Positions 8,425-16,697 of a DNA stretch of 64,000 bases are shown in pieces. Both the position numbers and the translations under genes were made by a program. This stretch comes from Neobittarella massiliensis (ex Bilen et al. 2018) (GTDB taxonomy: Bacteria; Bacillota; Clostridia; Oscillospirales; Ruminococcaceae), in assembly GCF_900289145.1 (NCBI RefSeq), contig NZ_OKQO01000001.1:496001-560000 (forward strand), written 5' to 3'. The stretch's first letter is position 1, and every line of letters begins with the position of its first letter. Under the pieces are notes generated by a model. The model did not search any database. It worked only from the letters and a program-made list of their open reading frames with translations, and was not told the DNA's origin.

Positions 8425-10386
8425 ATGAGCTGGAACATCGCACCAGAGTGTATCTCTCTGGTCATACTGGGGATCATTGGGGTGTATGCCCGCAAAGGCA
8501 GCCACCTGCCCACCCTGAAAAATCGGGTGTTTCAGGGCTGTTTACTGGTCACTTTCTGTGCCATGGCCAGCAATATCCTGTCGACGCTTTTGCTGTATAA
8601 AAGTCGGGTGGCGCCACTCTGGCTCACCAATATAGTGACCACGGTATACTATCTGCTCACCCCGCTGATGGGGCTGGCCTATTTTCTGTATGCCGTCTCG
8701 GTCATCTACCCCGAAGGGCGACAGCTGCGCCGTATCGTTTTGCTGGGGGTGGTGCCAGCTGTCGGCTACGCTGTTATGGTGCTCATAAACCCATTTACCG
8801 GGCTGCTGTTTTACCTGGACCGACAACTGGGATACGTCCGCGGCCCGTGGGTGATGATCACCTACCTGCTTTTTTATCTGTACTGTGTGGCCAGTATCGC
8901 CGTCACGGTGTTGGGGAGGCGGCGCGTGCCCCCATCGGTTTACCGGATCTTAGCAGCTTTTCCGGTTTTGGCGGTGTTGGTCATCGTGGTGCAGCAGGTC
9001 TATCCCAATATCATCCTGTCGGGTTCGGCGGCGACCTGCGCCATGCTCATCATCTACCTGCACCTGCAAAACAAGCAGATCTCGCAGGATTATCTCACCG
9101 GTGTGCCCAATCGGCAGGAGCTACTGGACATGTTGGAGTTGATCGTAAAGCGCCAGCCAGGTGTCAGCTTTACGCTCGTAGTCGTATCGCTGCGGGATTT
9201 TCGCCAGATAAACAGCGCCTATGGCCAACAGCGGGGCGATGAGCTGTTGTGTGCTGTCTGCCGCTTTTTGAGCCGGGTAGGCCCGCGGGAGAATGTGTAT
9301 CGCTTTAGCGGTGACGAGTTTGCCCTGCTCTTTTACGGTGACGGTGAACGGCAGGCGCGCGGCTGTGTAGAAGCTGTCCAGCAGCGCATGACTGAGACCT
9401 GGATGGTGGGCGATCTGAGCTTTACGCTGCCGGCGGTGATGGGGATCATGCGCCGCCAAGACGACAGCATGACGCTGGAAAACATCATCAGTGCGGTAGA
9501 ATATGCTGTAGCCAGGGCCAAAACAGGGCGGTATGGGAAGATATGCTACTGCGACCAGGCTATGCTCGCCGAGCTGGAGCGCCGCCGCAGCATTGTGAAT
9601 ATCCTCAAAGAGCGCCTGCAAAAGCGGGAGGTCGAGCTCTATTACCAGCCTATTTACTCGGTCGAGGACGGCAGCTTTCGCTATGCCGAGTCGCTCATGC
9701 GCATTCCCGATTCATCGATCGGCCCTATTTACCCGTCTGAGTTCATCCCCATTGCCGAGGAGACCGGGCTCATCGTCGAGATGACCTATCTGGTGCTCGA
9801 CAAGGTGTGCAAGTTTGTAAATCGCCTGCTCGCCCAGTCGCTCGATATCGGCGCCGTACATGTCAACTTTTCGGCTCTGCAGTTTTCCCAGCCCGATCTG
9901 GCCGATCGCGTGCTGGATATCATACATCAAAACGGCACGCCGCTGTCGGCTATCAAGATCGAATTTACCGAGAGCACGCTGGCCGAGAGTACAGAAGTGG
10001 TGGCCAGTTTTGCACGGGAGATGGAGCGACACGGCCTGCTCATCGGGCTGGATGACTTTGGTACCGGCTATTCGAACATCGCCACCGTTATCAGTATCCC
10101 TTTTGATACGCTCAAATTTGACAAGAGCTTGGTATGGGCCTCTATCGACAGTGAAAAGTCGGCGCGAACGGTGAAAAACCTGGTGCACACCTTTAAAGAT
10201 CTGGGGATGGTAGTCGTGGCTGAAGGCGTAGAGGACTTGGCGCAGAGCCAGCTGGTTGAGAACTTTGGCGTAGACCAGATACAGGGGTTTTACTATGCCA
10301 GGCCCATGCCGGCCAAGCAGACGGAGCAATTTTTAAGCGAGCACGTGAGTGCCGCAGCGGGTGCCGGCAGACATACGACTGCCTAG
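8425..10386 (+). CDS. Membrane-bound GGDEF-EAL cyclic di-GMP signalling protein
   Basis: Seen: 653 residues. Six to seven hydrophobic helices fill about residues 5-215, a GGDEF domain follows (about 217-370, active-site loop RFSGDEFALLF), then an EAL domain (about 390-645). The GGDEF motif is the SGDEF variant, still compatible with cyclase activity. The EAL signature is AESLMR, but the other catalytic positions are present: N in VNFSA, E in EFTES, DD in LDDFGTGYS, K in LKFDKSL, E in VAEGVED and Q in IQGFYYARP. Known: GGDEF makes and EAL hydrolyses c-di-GMP. Inferred: mainly a phosphodiesterase, responding through a 7TM-like sensor. ATG 8425 lies in ATGAAATGA with a weak ribosome site. A terminator follows. 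Confidence 0.9.
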   Translation: MSWNIAPECISLVILGIIGVYARKGSHLPTLKNRVFQGCLLVTFCAMASNILSTLLLYKSRVAPLWLTNIVTTVYYLLTPLMGLAYFLYAVSVIYPEGRQLRRIVLLGVVPAVGYAVMVLINPFTGLLFYLDRQLGYVRGPWVMITYLLFYLYCVASIAVTVLGRRRVPPSVYRILAAFPVLAVLVIVVQQVYPNIILSGSAATCAMLIIYLHLQNKQISQDYLTGVPNRQELLDMLELIVKRQPGVSFTLVVVSLRDFRQINSAYGQQRGDELLCAVCRFLSRVGPRENVYRFSGDEFALLFYGDGERQARGCVEAVQQRMTETWMVGDLSFTLPAVMGIMRRQDDSMTLENIISAVEYAVARAKTGRYGKICYCDQAMLAELERRRSIVNILKERLQKREVELYYQPIYSVEDGSFRYAESLMRIPDSSIGPIYPSEFIPIAEETGLIVEMTYLVLDKVCKFVNRLLAQSLDIGAVHVNFSALQFSQPDLADRVLDIIHQNGTPLSAIKIEFTESTLAESTEVVASFAREMERHGLLIGLDDFGTGYSNIATVISIPFDTLKFDKSLVWASIDSEKSARTVKNLVHTFKDLGMVVVAEGVEDLAQSQLVENFGVDQIQGFYYARPMPAKQTEQFLSEHVSAAAGAGRHTTA

Positions 10387-10421
10387 GGGCAACTGGCGAT
10401 CTCCTCAACTCAGAATAAATG

Positions 10422-10463
10422 AAAAGAGCAGTTTCTCTGGTGATCGGAGAGACTGCTCTTTTT
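10422..10463 (+). terminator. Terminator after the GGDEF/EAL gene
   Basis: Seen: 16-bp stem (10422-10437 with 10447-10462) and a T run. Confidence 0.85.
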
Positions 10464-10551
10464 GCGTGGGCAGAGGTTGGTGTTCCCGCCCTGTGTATGC
10501 CGGTGCAGACACAGGGCGGTGAGACACAACACAGCGGGTCCTTACCAGATA

Positions 10552-10652
10552 TTTACCGGTAGATGATCGCAGTTTACCGGCTCTTTGCAGAGGGGCGCGC
10601 GCTCTTTACACAGATCCCATTTTGCATATCCACTCTTTACACAGGTTTTGCA
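10552..10652 (+). repeat. Array of TTTACC/TTTGCA/TTTACA hexamers upstream of the phosphoester operon
   Basis: Seen: TTTACC at 10552 and 10572, TTTGCA at 10584, 10621 and 10647, TTTACA at 10605 and 10636. The two TTTACA copies sit in identical 12-mers CTCTTTACACAG (10602 and 10633). Known: PhoP boxes of Bacillus resemble TTxACA repeats. Inferred: a regulator-binding array, possibly phosphate-responsive; the spacing is not the regular 11 bp of classical boxes. Confidence 0.45.
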
Positions 10653-10661
10653 GCCCCTCTA

Positions 10662-10689
10662 TTGGGTCACGCTTTGTGCAAGTTATAAT
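10662..10689 (+). promoter_or_regulatory. Promoter of the phosphoesterase/ABC transporter operon
   Basis: Seen: TATAAT (10684-10689) with a weak TTGGGT (10662-10667) at 16 nt, immediately downstream of the hexamer array. The operon's first ATG is 10740. Confidence 0.6.
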
Positions 10690-10739
10690 AATAGAGGACC
10701 TAAAACAAGGTAAAACAAACAAAGATCTGGAGGGAATAC

Positions 10740-11564
10740 ATGTTGCGACCGATCACCTTTGCGCACATCTCAGATACCCATATTCGAAAGAGCTATCAGG
10801 ATACCGGCATGGATGCTATCTTTGCAGCAGCACCCAGCCCGGCTGAAAACCTGCGCCGTGCACTGACCTGCATCGCCGCCGCCAAGCCCAGTTTTTTGCT
10901 CATCACCGGCGATCTGATCCACGAGGGGCAGACAGAGGACTACGCGCTGCTGGCCGATATTTTAAGGGAGGAGATCCCCGAGATACCGGCTGTCTGTTGT
11001 TTGGGTAATCACGACCGCAAAGCGGCGTTTCGTCAGGGCTATTTAAAAGAGGCTCCCAGCAGTGAGCCCTATCTGGCGGTGACTGAGATCGATGGCCTGC
11101 GCGTGATCTGCCTGGACTCAGCTGTCGAAGGCAAAGAAAACGGTACTATCAGCGAGTCTCAGCTTGACTGGCTGGCCCGGCAGGTACAGCAGCCGGCACC
11201 GCGCGGGAGCGTGCTCTGCTTTCACCACCCCATCATGGACGAAGGCGGCATGGTACCGGGCGTCGAGGTGTCTCCCCGCCTGCAGCAGATCGTAAAAGAG
11301 AGCGATATCGCGGCGATCTTCTGCGGGCATACCCACCAGAACAGTTTGTCGCTGGTGGGCGGCAAACCGCAACTGGTGGCTGATTCGCTGGCCTTTGGCT
11401 TTTCTGTGGATGGGGCGGGCCTGCATTTTACCACCCAGACCTGTTACAGTCTGGTAACGGTCAGCCAGAACGGAGTAAAAAGCGAGGTACACCCCAACAC
11501 GCCGGTAGCCGCCAGCGTGGCCGATATCAGCATACAGCAGCTGCAGGCCATGATGAAAGATTAG
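10740..11564 (+). CDS. Metallophosphoesterase (calcineurin-like, CpdA-type)
   Basis: Seen: 274 residues with all five family motifs: D-T-H (HISDTHI), GDLIHEG, GNHD, FHHP and GHTH. These build a di-metal phosphoesterase site. No signal peptide, so it is cytoplasmic. Known: relatives hydrolyse cyclic nucleotides, glycerophosphodiesters or other phosphoesters; substrate cannot be read from sequence. GGAGGG precedes ATG. First gene of an operon that continues with a Ugp-like importer and a tyrosine-phosphatase-like enzyme, so it probably cleaves the imported compound. Operon regulation may involve the TTTRCA array upstream. Confidence 0.9.
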   Translation: MLRPITFAHISDTHIRKSYQDTGMDAIFAAAPSPAENLRRALTCIAAAKPSFLLITGDLIHEGQTEDYALLADILREEIPEIPAVCCLGNHDRKAAFRQGYLKEAPSSEPYLAVTEIDGLRVICLDSAVEGKENGTISESQLDWLARQVQQPAPRGSVLCFHHPIMDEGGMVPGVEVSPRLQQIVKESDIAAIFCGHTHQNSLSLVGGKPQLVADSLAFGFSVDGAGLHFTTQTCYSLVTVSQNGVKSEVHPNTPVAASVADISIQQLQAMMKD

Positions 11565-11610
11565 ATGTTGCGGACAAAGAGCGATCTATCAGAAGAAGAG
11601 GAGAGAACAT

Positions 11611-12939
11611 ATGAAAAAGATCTTTGCCAAAAGAGCAGCTGCCGCGCTGCTGGCCGGCACATTGGCTCTGTCGGTTTTTACCGGCTGCGGCGACAGCAAA
11701 GAGACCGGTGGCAACACCGGCAGTGAGCTGGACCCTGAAAACCCCACCAAAGTCACCTTCTACTCGTACAGTCTCACCTATCCCAGTATGAAACCGGGCA
11801 TGGAACACCTCATCCAGGAATTTAACGACACGGTCGGCAAAGAAAAAGGGGTGATCGTCGAGGGCGTGCCCGATGCCAACATGTCCAAGTATAAATCTGA
11901 TATCCAGGCCGGCCAGCAGGTAGACATCGTCCAGCATGGCTGGAACAGCTTAGACGACTCGAAAGAGAATATGGGTATCAAGGCCTATGAGGATGTGTTT
12001 CCCAAAGACGAGCTGGAAGAACACTTTTCCGGCATGGAGCAAAACGCCGTAAAGCTCGGCCAGATCGACGGCAAGACCTATGGGCTGGCCTTTACTTTCA
12101 GTACCCCTATCCTCTACATAAACGGCACGCTGTTCGAGCAGGCCGGACTTGACCCTAACGACCCGCCTAAGACCTGGGACGAGGTGCTGGCCGCCGCCAA
12201 GCAAATCAAAGAAAAGACCGGTAAAGACGGTTTTGGACTGAGCCCGCAAAATGGCTGGGTCACCGAAGGGGTCATTTTCTCTAACGGCGGCAGCATGCTA
12301 AACAGCGACCGCACGAAGGCCACCTTTGCCTCTAAAGAAGGGGTAGAGGCCATCTCCAAGTGGAAAGAGTTCTTTACTTCTGGGGTAGCGGCGCTGGGAA
12401 CCGACAGCGAAGTGTCGCAGGCTTTTATGGCCGGCAATGTGGGCATGCACATCCAGTCAACCTCGCTGCTGTCGGGCATTCTGTCCTCGGCTGAGGCCGG
12501 TGGATGGAAAGTCTACGGCGCAGCAATGCCATCGTTTGGCGAAAAGACGCCGGCACCGGTCAACTCCGGTTCCTGCCTGGCGGTTCGCCCCGACAGCGAC
12601 TTAAAGGCCAAGGCAATCTGGGAGTTTATCAAATACGTCACCGGCGATGAAGGCTATACCATCATCACCTCAGAGATCGGTTATCTGCCCCTTCGCACCT
12701 ACCTGGCCGATGATGAGAAATACCTCAAATCGTTCGTAGATGAAAATCCTCTGGTGCGGGTGAATATAGACCAGCTCAAAAATGTAAAGCCGGTCACGAT
12801 CTGGCCCGCCGGTACTGCTACTGAGTGCTTTACCATCTTTACCGACGCGATCACTAGATCGCTCACCACCGATGCCGATGTGGAAGAGACGTTAAAAGAG
12901 GCCCAGTCTCAGATCGACAAGATCTTGGCCCAACAGTAA
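11611..12939 (+). CDS. ABC transporter extracellular solute-binding lipoprotein (UgpB-like)
   Basis: Seen: 442 residues. A lipoprotein signal peptide (MKKIFAKRAAAALLAG..., lipobox F-T-G-C at about residue 27) is followed by a family 1 solute-binding fold: KVTFYSYSLTYPSMKPGMEHLIQEFN, later YGLAFTFSTPILYINGTLFEQAG, and GSCLAVRPDSDLKAKAIWEFIKYVT. Known: this family captures oligosaccharides, polyols or sn-glycerol-3-phosphate and delivers them to a CUT1 permease. Inferred: a phosphorylated sugar or polyol ligand, because two phosphatases share the operon. Good GAGGAGAG site. 46 nt after the phosphoesterase and 13 nt before the permease. Confidence 0.9.
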   Translation: MKKIFAKRAAAALLAGTLALSVFTGCGDSKETGGNTGSELDPENPTKVTFYSYSLTYPSMKPGMEHLIQEFNDTVGKEKGVIVEGVPDANMSKYKSDIQAGQQVDIVQHGWNSLDDSKENMGIKAYEDVFPKDELEEHFSGMEQNAVKLGQIDGKTYGLAFTFSTPILYINGTLFEQAGLDPNDPPKTWDEVLAAAKQIKEKTGKDGFGLSPQNGWVTEGVIFSNGGSMLNSDRTKATFASKEGVEAISKWKEFFTSGVAALGTDSEVSQAFMAGNVGMHIQSTSLLSGILSSAEAGGWKVYGAAMPSFGEKTPAPVNSGSCLAVRPDSDLKAKAIWEFIKYVTGDEGYTIITSEIGYLPLRTYLADDEKYLKSFVDENPLVRVNIDQLKNVKPVTIWPAGTATECFTIFTDAITRSLTTDADVEETLKEAQSQIDKILAQQ

Positions 12940-12952
12940 GGGAGGCAGACAG

Positions 12953-13891
12953 ATGAAAACTGCCGCTATGACCGCCCCGCCGGGGGCGGTTTCCCATAAA
13001 AAGATCTCACTGGCCAAATTAAAGCCCTACCTGTTCATGTTGCCGGCGGTGGCGCTCATCGGCTTTTGGGTGTACAAACCGCTGTGCCAAACACTGGGGC
13101 TTGCCGGGTATAAGTGGTCTATGGTACCCGGCACCACCCCGGAATTTGTGGGACTGCAAAACTTTACCAAATTGTTTTCTAACAAAGATTTTTGGCCGGC
13201 AGTAAAAAACACGCTGTTTTACACGCTGGGGCTGCTCCCCTTTTCGATCGTGTTGCCGCTGTTTATCGCCGCCGCCACCCAAACGGTGCGCGGCCGGGCG
13301 CAGAAGGTATATCGGGCGCTGTTTTTTGTTCCTATGATCATGGCTCCGGTAGCTGTGAGCGTCATCTTTCAGTGGCTGCTGCACCCCACCAACGGCCTGG
13401 TCAACAAGCTGCTCATCGATCTGGGCATTATCGAGCAGGGCATCGCCTTTTTCTCTAACGAGACCTTTTCGCGTCTGATGATCCTGCTCATTACCGGCTG
13501 GAAGATGATCGGTTTTTCTACGCTCATGTTTTCGGCGGCGATCTCCGGCGTCAACCGGGAGTACTACGAGTCGGCCAAGCTGGACGGTGCCAGCAATATC
13601 CGCCAATTTTTTACTATTACACTGCCGCTGCTCTCGCCAACGGTCATGTTGATGGTGATGATGAGCGTGCTGTTTGCCAGCCAGTGGACTTTTGCTTATA
13701 TCGATGTGCTCAGTCAAGGTGGCCCGTACGGCTCCTCGACCAACATCTACTATATGATGTACAAATTTGGGTTTAGCGATATGAATGTAGGCTTGTCGGC
13801 GGCCGCAGCGGCTCTGTTTTTCATTGTGTTTGGTCTCATCGCGCTGGTAATGATGAGACTGTCGAAAAAATATGCCTTTTACGATAACTAG
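12953..13891 (+). CDS. CUT1-type ABC transporter permease (UgpA/MalF-like)
   Basis: Seen: 312 residues, six predicted membrane helices after a short hydrophilic N-terminus, and the permease EAA loop near residue 205 (YYESAKLDGASNIRQFFTITLPLL). Known: it pairs with a second permease and an ATPase to import the ligand captured by the binding lipoprotein. Inferred from gene order: partner of the permease at 13908 and the ATPase at 15486. The G-G-P-Y-G-S-S-T-N-I-Y-Y-M-M-Y segment near the end is typical of this subunit. GGAGG precedes ATG. Confidence 0.93.
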   Translation: MKTAAMTAPPGAVSHKKISLAKLKPYLFMLPAVALIGFWVYKPLCQTLGLAGYKWSMVPGTTPEFVGLQNFTKLFSNKDFWPAVKNTLFYTLGLLPFSIVLPLFIAAATQTVRGRAQKVYRALFFVPMIMAPVAVSVIFQWLLHPTNGLVNKLLIDLGIIEQGIAFFSNETFSRLMILLITGWKMIGFSTLMFSAAISGVNREYYESAKLDGASNIRQFFTITLPLLSPTVMLMVMMSVLFASQWTFAYIDVLSQGGPYGSSTNIYYMMYKFGFSDMNVGLSAAAAALFFIVFGLIALVMMRLSKKYAFYDN

Positions 13892-13907
13892 AGAGGAGGG
13901 AACCCCT

Positions 13908-14729
13908 GTGTATACACTGCGCAAAAAATGTGGCAGCATAGGCAAACACGGCCTTTTGGTACTGCTCTCGCTGTTGGCGGTGTTTCCGCTGTACTGGATG
14001 GTGGTCTCCTCCTTTAAAAATCAGGGAGAGATCTTTGGTACAGCCTTTTGGCCGGCTGCCCCCACGCTGGAAAATTACACCTACGCCTTTGAGCAAATGC
14101 CTATCAGCCGCATGCTGCTCAATTCCTTTATCATAGCCATCGCCATGACGGCGCTACAGCTGCTCACCTCTATTCTGGCCGCTTACGCCCTGACCAGGTG
14201 GCAATTTAAAGGGCGGGGCATTCTCTACACGATGCTCACCCTCACCTGGCTCATCCCCGCTCAGGCCACCATGATCCCCAACTACATCCAGGTAAACGAG
14301 TGGGGCCTGCAGGGAAACCCTCTGGCCATCGTGCTGCCGTTTGCCGCCTCGGCATTTGCCGTCATCTCGATGTATCAGGGCTTTAACCAGTTCCCGCGGG
14401 CACTGATCGATGCCGCCCGACTCGATGGGGCGGGGGAGTGGCAGATCCTCACTCGAGTGGTGTTACCGCCTATGAAAGCGACCATCTCCTCGCTGGGTAT
14501 CCTGTTATTCATAAATTCCTGGAACGAGTATCTCTGGCCCATGCTGGTGACTAAAAAGCTGGAGAGCGCACCTATTCAGATCGGCATCAAGTCGTTTGTC
14601 AGCAGTGACGTGAATATGTGGGGCTCACTGATGGCTGCCACCACCATCTCCTGTCTGCCTATCCTCATCATCTACATCATTCTACAGCGCCACATTGTAG
14701 ACAGTTTTATGAAATGGGGGATCAAATAG
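13908..14729 (+). CDS. CUT1-type ABC transporter permease (UgpE/MalG-like)
   Basis: Seen: 273 residues, six membrane helices, EAA loop PRALIDAARLDGAGEWQILTRVVLPPMKA and the F-I-N-S-W-N-E-Y-L-W-P motif typical of the MalG-side subunit. Start: GTG 13908 follows GAGGAGGG at 7 nt; an in-frame ATG at 13872 would overlap the previous gene and has no ribosome site. Stop TAG at 14727-14729 shares its G with the next gene's GTG, so translation is probably coupled. Second permease of the importer. Confidence 0.9.
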   Translation: MYTLRKKCGSIGKHGLLVLLSLLAVFPLYWMVVSSFKNQGEIFGTAFWPAAPTLENYTYAFEQMPISRMLLNSFIIAIAMTALQLLTSILAAYALTRWQFKGRGILYTMLTLTWLIPAQATMIPNYIQVNEWGLQGNPLAIVLPFAASAFAVISMYQGFNQFPRALIDAARLDGAGEWQILTRVVLPPMKATISSLGILLFINSWNEYLWPMLVTKKLESAPIQIGIKSFVSSDVNMWGSLMAATTISCLPILIIYIILQRHIVDSFMKWGIK

Positions 14730-15481
14730 TGATCACAAAAAATACTTTGGCAGTTTCACGGCCTCTACCCTTACAGGGGGCAAAAAACGTCCGTGACCTG
14801 GGGGGCTATATCGGTACCGGCGGTGTAGCGACACGCAGAGGTGCTTTTCTGCGGGCCGACAGTTTGGGCCGCCTCTCGGAACAAGATCGTCAGGCACTGT
14901 ACCAGTACGGGGTGCGCTGTGTCATCGACCTGCGCTCAGAACAGGAGCTGCAGCGCGAGCCCAACCGGTTAAAGGGGTACTGCGATATCGAGTATGAAAA
15001 CATCTCGATATCAGACGGGGTGCAGTCCAGCGGGCTGCAGGGAAATGATTTTCCCCCCACTATGGCCGACCTGTATATCGGCCTGCTCGACAGCGCCGGC
15101 CCGAGTATCTACCAGGTGATGCAGACGGCACTGCGCTACCCCCGTGAGACGGTGCTGTTTCACTGTTCGGCCGGCAAAGACCGCACCGGTACCGTCGCCA
15201 TGCTGCTGCTGGAGCTGTGCGGTGTGAGCGAAGAGGCCATCATCGCCGACTACGCCGCTACTGAGATCTATATGAAAGACCTGTTTGCCAGCCAAAAGGC
15301 GCAGATGGAGGCGTTGGGTATGCATGTGCCCGACTACCTGCTGCAGGCAAAGCCGCAGGATATGGCCCGCACGCTGCAGCACCTGCACCACCGCTACCGC
15401 AGCGCCGCCGGTTACCTGGCTGAGATCGGACTGTCGTCGGAAGAGATACAGGCACTGCAGCTCAAATTGATAGGGGAGTGA
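14729..15481 (+). CDS. Tyrosine-protein-phosphatase-like enzyme (LipA/MptpB-type)
   Basis: Seen: 250 residues. The N-terminal NVRDLGGY motif and the P-loop HCSAGKDRTG (Cys and Arg of the HCx5R active site, near residues 145-155) place it in the bacterial Y_phosphatase3 family. No signal peptide. Known: members dephosphorylate phosphotyrosine, phosphoinositides or other phosphoesters. Inferred: in this operon it more likely removes phosphate from an imported metabolite than regulates proteins. GTG 14729 overlaps the previous stop and follows GGGGGA; an in-frame ATG at 14714 is the alternative. The longer reading frame from 14618 overlaps the permease and is not used. Confidence 0.8.
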   Translation: MITKNTLAVSRPLPLQGAKNVRDLGGYIGTGGVATRRGAFLRADSLGRLSEQDRQALYQYGVRCVIDLRSEQELQREPNRLKGYCDIEYENISISDGVQSSGLQGNDFPPTMADLYIGLLDSAGPSIYQVMQTALRYPRETVLFHCSAGKDRTGTVAMLLLELCGVSEEAIIADYAATEIYMKDLFASQKAQMEALGMHVPDYLLQAKPQDMARTLQHLHHRYRSAAGYLAEIGLSSEEIQALQLKLIGE

Positions 15482-15485
15482 TACT

Positions 15486-16550
15486 TTGGGCGCCATAACG
15501 ATACAACACATCGTCAAAAATTTTTCGAGAGATATCCAGGTGTTAAAAGACCTGGAGCTCCAGATAGAGGACGGCTCTTTTACCGTACTGTTAGGGCCCT
15601 CTGGCTGTGGCAAATCCACCTTGCTGCGCATCATCGCCGGGCTCGAGACACCCACCTCGGGTCGGGTACTGCTGGACGGACAGGACATCACCGATACCGA
15701 GCCGGGGCAGAGACAGCTGGCTATGGTCTTTCAAAACTATGCGCTGTACCCGCACATGACCGCCGAACAGAACGTGGAATACGGTTTAAAGATCAAAAAA
15801 GTGCCCAAAGAAGAGCGCCGGCGGCGGGTACAGGACGCGCTGGCCATGGTAGAGTTGGGCGACCAGGCACAAAAACGGCCGGCGCAGATGTCGGGCGGCC
15901 AACGGCAGCGGGTGGCGCTGGCCCGGGCACTGGTCAAAAGCCCCAAGGTGTTTTTGATGGATGAGCCGCTGTCAAATCTGGATGCTAAGCTGCGCAACCA
16001 GATGCGGGTAAAGATCTCGCAGCTGTACCGCCAGCTGGGCAGCACCTTTTTATACGTCACCCACGATCAGGTCGAGGCCATGAGTATGGGTACCGATATC
16101 GTTATTTTAAATCAGGGTAAGATCATGCAGCGGGGTACCCCGCAGCAGATCTATACCGACCCGCAAAACACCTTTGTGGCCGGCTTTATCGGTTCCCCGC
16201 CCTGCAATATTCTACCCTGGAACAGGGGCTCGGTAGCCATCCGTCCCGAAGAGGTACGCACCGCGGGTACCGGCGAGCCGGGGCTCACGATGCCCGCCAA
16301 GATCCTCTCGACCGAACAGCTGGGCGATGACAGCATCTATCTGCTCTCGACCCCACTGGGGCAGATGAAGATGAAGCGGCCCTGTAACTGGCAGCAGCAG
16401 GAAGAGGAGATACGCATTCTGTTGCCGGCAGAAAAACTCTATTTCTTTGATGAGCAGGGCGACCGCATCCCCAGCACCGATACTCTGCGGCAGGATTTTT
16501 CTCTCTACCTGGGCCACTGTAATATGGCCAGCCGCGCCGTCGCCGACTGA
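15486..16550 (+). CDS. CUT1-type ABC transporter ATPase (UgpC/MalK/MsmX-like)
   Basis: Seen: 354 residues. Walker A GPSGCGKST, Q-loop FQNYALYPHM, signature MSGGQRQR, Walker B VFLMDEP and switch THDQVEAM, followed by an OB-type regulatory domain (from about 240). TTG 15486 is the start, with GGGGAG upstream; no ATG fits. Known: energises the two CUT1 permeases from the cytoplasmic side. Inferred: dedicated to this operon, since it is its last gene, though MsmX-type ATPases can serve several importers. Terminator follows at 16651. Confidence 0.93.
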   Translation: MGAITIQHIVKNFSRDIQVLKDLELQIEDGSFTVLLGPSGCGKSTLLRIIAGLETPTSGRVLLDGQDITDTEPGQRQLAMVFQNYALYPHMTAEQNVEYGLKIKKVPKEERRRRVQDALAMVELGDQAQKRPAQMSGGQRQRVALARALVKSPKVFLMDEPLSNLDAKLRNQMRVKISQLYRQLGSTFLYVTHDQVEAMSMGTDIVILNQGKIMQRGTPQQIYTDPQNTFVAGFIGSPPCNILPWNRGSVAIRPEEVRTAGTGEPGLTMPAKILSTEQLGDDSIYLLSTPLGQMKMKRPCNWQQQEEEIRILLPAEKLYFFDEQGDRIPSTDTLRQDFSLYLGHCNMASRAVAD

Positions 16551-16650
16551 GCGATTGCTGCCAGATATGCGCTCTGATCCGATCAGAGAACTGTCGCCGA
16601 ATACATGTTTTTTGGTGATACCTGGCGGCGCGCTGCGATCGCCCCGCAAC

Positions 16651-16687
16651 AAAAAAAGGACCGGTACGGCTCACCGGTCCTTTTTTT
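16651..16687. terminator. Bidirectional terminator between convergent units
   Basis: Seen: perfect 15-bp stem with a 7-nt loop, A7 at one end and T7 at the other. Ends both the importer operon (+) and the large adhesin gene (-). Confidence 0.92.
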
Positions 16688-16697
16688 GGTTGTTAGA

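Noticed and set aside
13019-13945. 308-residue open frame opposite the permease
   Set aside because: H/R/Q-rich antisense product; permease motifs are clear on the other strand.
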